Part shown: piece by piece, positions 6,360 through 8,130 of the stretch | Numbering within the stretch: the first letter of the stretch is position 1 | Layout: each line of letters begins with the position of its first letter | Source of the DNA: Spirosoma sp. | GTDB taxonomy: Bacteria; Bacteroidota; Bacteroidia; Cytophagales; Spirosomataceae | Direction of reading: 5' to 3' | DNA length: 8,130 nucleotides | NCBI GenBank assembly: GCA_028288385.1 | Contig: JAQBNX010000260.1 | Coordinates: 1 to 8,130 of the forward strand | Position numbers and translations under genes: made by a program | Notes under the pieces: generated by a model | What the model was told of the DNA's origin: nothing | The model's input: the letters and a program-made list of their open reading frames with translations, nothing else | The model's database searches: none

Positions 6360-7622
6360 GAATTTGCGCATGCTTTCGCGGTATTTACCGTTCCATTCGG
6401 CCCAGCGTCCGTAAGCAGGAAATGACCCAACCTGATACAGGCCACCCGCATCCCAGGCCTCGGCAATCAGTTTGCACTTGGCCAGTACGGGGTCGTAAGC
6501 TAGAGATTCGAGCAGGGGAGGGTTGCTGAGTGGGCTCCCGTCTTGTGCCCGCCCCAGAATGGCTGCCAGATCGAATCGAAAGCCGTCGATATGGTATTCA
6601 GAAGCCCAGTACCGCAGGCAATCCAGCACCATATTCCGAACTACCGGGTTGTTGCAGTTTAGCGTGTTGCCCGTACCGGAGTAGTTGAAATAATACCCCT
6701 CAGGCGTCAGCATGTAATAGGCCTTATTATCAATTCCGCGGAATGAGATTGTGGGACCCCGTTGATCACCCTCGGCTGTGTGATTAAAAACGACATCCAG
6801 CATGACCTCAATGCCGTTTTTGTGCAGTTCTTTAATAAGTGTTTTTAGCTCGTCAACCTGCATGCCAAACTTGCCGGTTGCGGCATAACCCGCTTTGGGT
6901 GCAAAGAAATTGACGGTACTGTAACCCCAGTAGTTAACCAGTGTTTCGCCAGTTGTTGGGCTTATACGACTGTTTTCCCACTCATCAAATTCATAGATGG
7001 GAAGGAGCTCAACGCAGTTGATGCCTAATTCTTTCAGATATGGAATCTTGGCCTTAATTGCACTAAACGTACCACGATTCTTAACCCCCGAGGACTCATG
7101 CTGCGTGAAGCCCCGTACATGCATTTCATAGATCACCAGATCCTCGATAGGCGTTTCTAAGGGGTGGTCATGTTCCCAGTCAAAGTCTTCAAAAGCCAAT
7201 CGCGAACGGTACTGGTATACGTTGTCCCAATCCGGTTTAGCAAGCCACTTGTCGCGCCCCCCGATAACTTTAGCGTATGGGTCACTCAGAATGATTGATT
7301 TATTAAAGCGCAGACCGGCCGCTGGATTATAGGGACCATCCATTCGATAGCCGTATTCAAGCCGTTCGTAGTCTAGTTCAAAAACGGTCATGCAATACAC
7401 ATTGCCAATTCGGAACTCGTCGGGAAAGGGAATTTCTGCATATGGTTCAGGAGCACCCCGTTCAAAAAGCACAAGCGTGCAGGAGGTTGATGTACTGGAG
7501 AAAATGCTAAAATTAACTCCATCTGCTACCATGGTGGCGCCAAAGGGCAATGCATGGCCCCGCCGAAACTTAATGCCTTCATGTTCGTGAGTAGGGTAAT
7601 AGTCTATTCGGTTATCGACCAT
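6357..7622 (-). CDS. glgX: glycogen debranching enzyme (GH13, isoamylase type), N-terminal fragment
   Basis: This ORF has 421 codons before the premature TAA. Residues about 22-120 form a CBM48-like N-terminal domain (HALPFGATMVADGVNFSIF). The GH13 barrel follows. Conserved region I is DVVFNH at 276-281. Region II is DGFRFDLA at 346-353, with nucleophile D351. Region III is AEAWD at 387-391, with acid/base E388. The fragment ends at WNGKYRESMRKF, just before the loop leading to region IV, so the barrel is incomplete and the third catalytic Asp is missing. The start is two bases after the stop of the preceding STAS gene, giving strong operon evidence. If the stops are real, translation yields a truncated protein that would probably misfold. 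Confidence 0.87.
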   Translation of the reverse strand: MVDNRIDYYPTHEHEGIKFRRGHALPFGATMVADGVNFSIFSSTSTSCTLVLFERGAPEPYAEIPFPDEFRIGNVYCMTVFELDYERLEYGYRMDGPYNPAAGLRFNKSIILSDPYAKVIGGRDKWLAKPDWDNVYQYRSRLAFEDFDWEHDHPLETPIEDLVIYEMHVRGFTQHESSGVKNRGTFSAIKAKIPYLKELGINCVELLPIYEFDEWENSRISPTTGETLVNYWGYSTVNFFAPKAGYAATGKFGMQVDELKTLIKELHKNGIEVMLDVVFNHTAEGDQRGPTISFRGIDNKAYYMLTPEGYYFNYSGTGNTLNCNNPVVRNMVLDCLRYWASEYHIDGFRFDLAAILGRAQDGSPLSNPPLLESLAYDPVLAKCKLIAEAWDAGGLYQVGSFPAYGRWAEWNGKYRESMRKF

Positions 7623-7624
7623 GA

Positions 7625-7963
7625 TTAGGCGGCTTTTAGGGTTTTTAGACCTTCCTGAGGTGTATCGACCGTGATGAAAAAGGATAAAAATCCTGTGTTA
7701 GACATGACATCCTGAATCTCTTCGGACGTGCCTGCCAACACTACATTGCCATTTTTGGCTTTCACCTGACGATAAATCATCAGCAGCACCCGTAAACCTG
7801 CACTGGACAAAAACTCAACATTAGTCAGGTCAATCATGACCTTGCTTTGCCCCAGAATAGCTGCGAGCGCGGTTCGTTCAAACTCAGGAGCGGTCTTACT
7901 GTCGATGTTACCAGATGCTTCGATAACGGTGATATCTTCTACTTTACTAGACGTTACATTCAT
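7625..7963 (-). CDS. STAS-domain anti-sigma-factor antagonist (RsbV/SpoIIAA-like)
   Basis: This 112-residue single-domain STAS protein has the strand pattern ITVIEASGNIDSKTAPEFE at 11-29 and the phosphorylation-site motif LTNVEFLSSAGLRVLL at 46-61, in which S54 aligns with the regulatory serine of SpoIIAA/RsbV. In this family, phosphorylation by an RsbW-type kinase blocks binding and a PP2C phosphatase restores it. The HATPase encoded at 4465-4887 is a candidate kinase; no phosphatase is in the window. The gene is separated from glgX by only two bases, so the two proteins are made together, which is an unusual pairing of a partner-switch protein with a glycogen enzyme. The ATG at 7961-7963 gives the standard family N-terminus. 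It is preceded by a 44-base leader and a strong hairpin. Confidence 0.92.
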   Translation of the reverse strand: MNVTSSKVEDITVIEASGNIDSKTAPEFERTALAAILGQSKVMIDLTNVEFLSSAGLRVLLMIYRQVKAKNGNVVLAGTSEEIQDVMSNTGFLSFFITVDTPQEGLKTLKAA

Positions 7964-8007
7964 GCTTGTAATGAGTTTAATACGTAAGTCAGTGGAGGCA
8001 TTAGCGA

Positions 8008-8050
8008 GTTTTACCGCCGGTACGTAGCCACTACATACCGACGGTAAAAC
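8008..8050 (-). promoter_or_regulatory. 20-bp hairpin with 3-base loop upstream of the STAS-glgX pair
   Basis: Arms 8008-8027 and 8031-8050 match at 18 of 20 positions around the loop 8028-8030. The two differences are both T/C changes that become G-U pairs in RNA copied from the minus-strand genes, so all 20 pairs can form in that transcript. In a plus-strand transcript they would be A-C mismatches. It starts 7 bases after the stop of the upstream gene and ends 44 bases before the STAS ATG. No U-tract follows, so it is not a classic intrinsic terminator. A processing, stabilising or attenuating role is possible. Confidence 0.75.
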
Positions 8051-8057
8051 AAACTGA

Positions 8058-8130
8058 CTATTTTGCGGGCGTTAGCAATACCTTAACACGCACCTGTTCA
8101 TTGGTGTCGGGCAGCTTCACGGTTAATTCC
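8058..8130 (-). CDS. C-terminal end of an unidentified gene (5' part outside window)
   Basis: The minus strand from the right edge reads 24 codons including the stop: ELTVKLPDTNEQVRVKVLLTPAK without its first residues is enough to see alternating hydrophobic and polar positions, then TAG at 8058-8060. The look is of two beta strands closing a domain. Too little is present to name a family. The frame is chosen because it ends just before a strong hairpin and shows protein-like composition; the other two frames are shorter or less plausible. It would be the gene upstream of the STAS-glgX pair. Confidence 0.55.
   Translation of the reverse strand, partial: ELTVKLPDTNEQVRVKVLLTPAK

Larger units (their letters stand above)
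5505..7622 (-). pseudogene. glgX: glgX-type glycogen debranching gene with two in-frame stops
   Basis: Read as one frame, this locus has 706 codons including the final stop, the length expected for a bacterial GlgX/isoamylase-type enzyme. The frame is intact except for TAA at codon 422 and TAG at codon 428. Sequence on both sides, and even between the stops (KSDPD), matches what the family has there (typically F-I/L-K-x-D-P-G-L/M-V). Net frame is preserved, so the cause is point changes, a pair of compensating indels, or a sequencing error. GlgX hydrolyses alpha-1,6 branches of phosphorylase-limit glycogen in the cytoplasm. The remaining sequence shows no other decay, so any inactivation is recent. 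The gene follows the first STAS gene by two bases and is presumably translationally coupled to it. Confidence 0.8.

Noticed and set aside
5886..6425. 179-codon plus-strand ORF opposite glgX
   Set aside because: It is the antisense shadow of strongly conserved GH13 sequence; its translation has no domain character and crosses the glgX interruption.

Overview
All recognisable genes in this window lie on the minus strand and are read from right to left. The gene set suggests a member of the Bacteroidota, probably Cytophagales of the Spirosoma/Larkinella kind. It comprises a TonB-dependent receptor, an nSTAND-type NTPase fused through a membrane helix and coiled coil to WD40 repeats, RsbV/RsbW-like proteins and a GlgX-type debranching enzyme. 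Base composition is near 50% GC, and there are no convincing Shine-Dalgarno sites before the starts, which fits that phylum. The taxonomic call is inference from protein style, not from a marker gene.

Layout in transcription order: (1) 8058-8130, the last 23 codons of an unidentified gene; (2) a strong hairpin at 8008-8050; (3) 7625-7963, a STAS-domain anti-sigma-factor antagonist; (4) two bases later, 5505-7622, a glgX-like glycogen debranching gene interrupted by two in-frame stop codons six codons apart (TAA at 6357-6359, TAG at 6339-6341), leaving an N-terminal ORF (6357-7622) and a C-terminal ORF (5505-6329) in the same frame; (5) 5105-5419, a second STAS protein; (6) a 217-base spacer (4888-5104), the longest gene-free stretch, holding a long imperfect inverted repeat; (7) 4465-4887, an RsbW/SpoIIAB-like HATPase; (8) a 19-bp perfect hairpin (4415-4464) that starts right after its stop codon; (9) 1233-4385, the 1050-residue NTPase/coiled-coil/WD40 protein; (10) 1-1184, the N-terminal 394 codons of a TonB-dependent outer-membrane receptor running off the left edge.

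The genes are close enough to form one or two operons. The two STAS proteins and the HATPase are the parts of a partner-switching circuit (kinase/anti-factor plus phosphorylatable antagonists), but no PP2C phosphatase and no sigma factor is present here. The large NTPase has a single membrane helix that would put its seven-bladed WD40 propeller on the opposite side from its NTPase domain. With the receptor gene immediately downstream, this invites the idea of an envelope-spanning sensor feeding a partner switch, with glycogen breakdown as a neighbouring output. That link is inference from gene order only. No mobile element, CRISPR array, tRNA or rRNA was seen.
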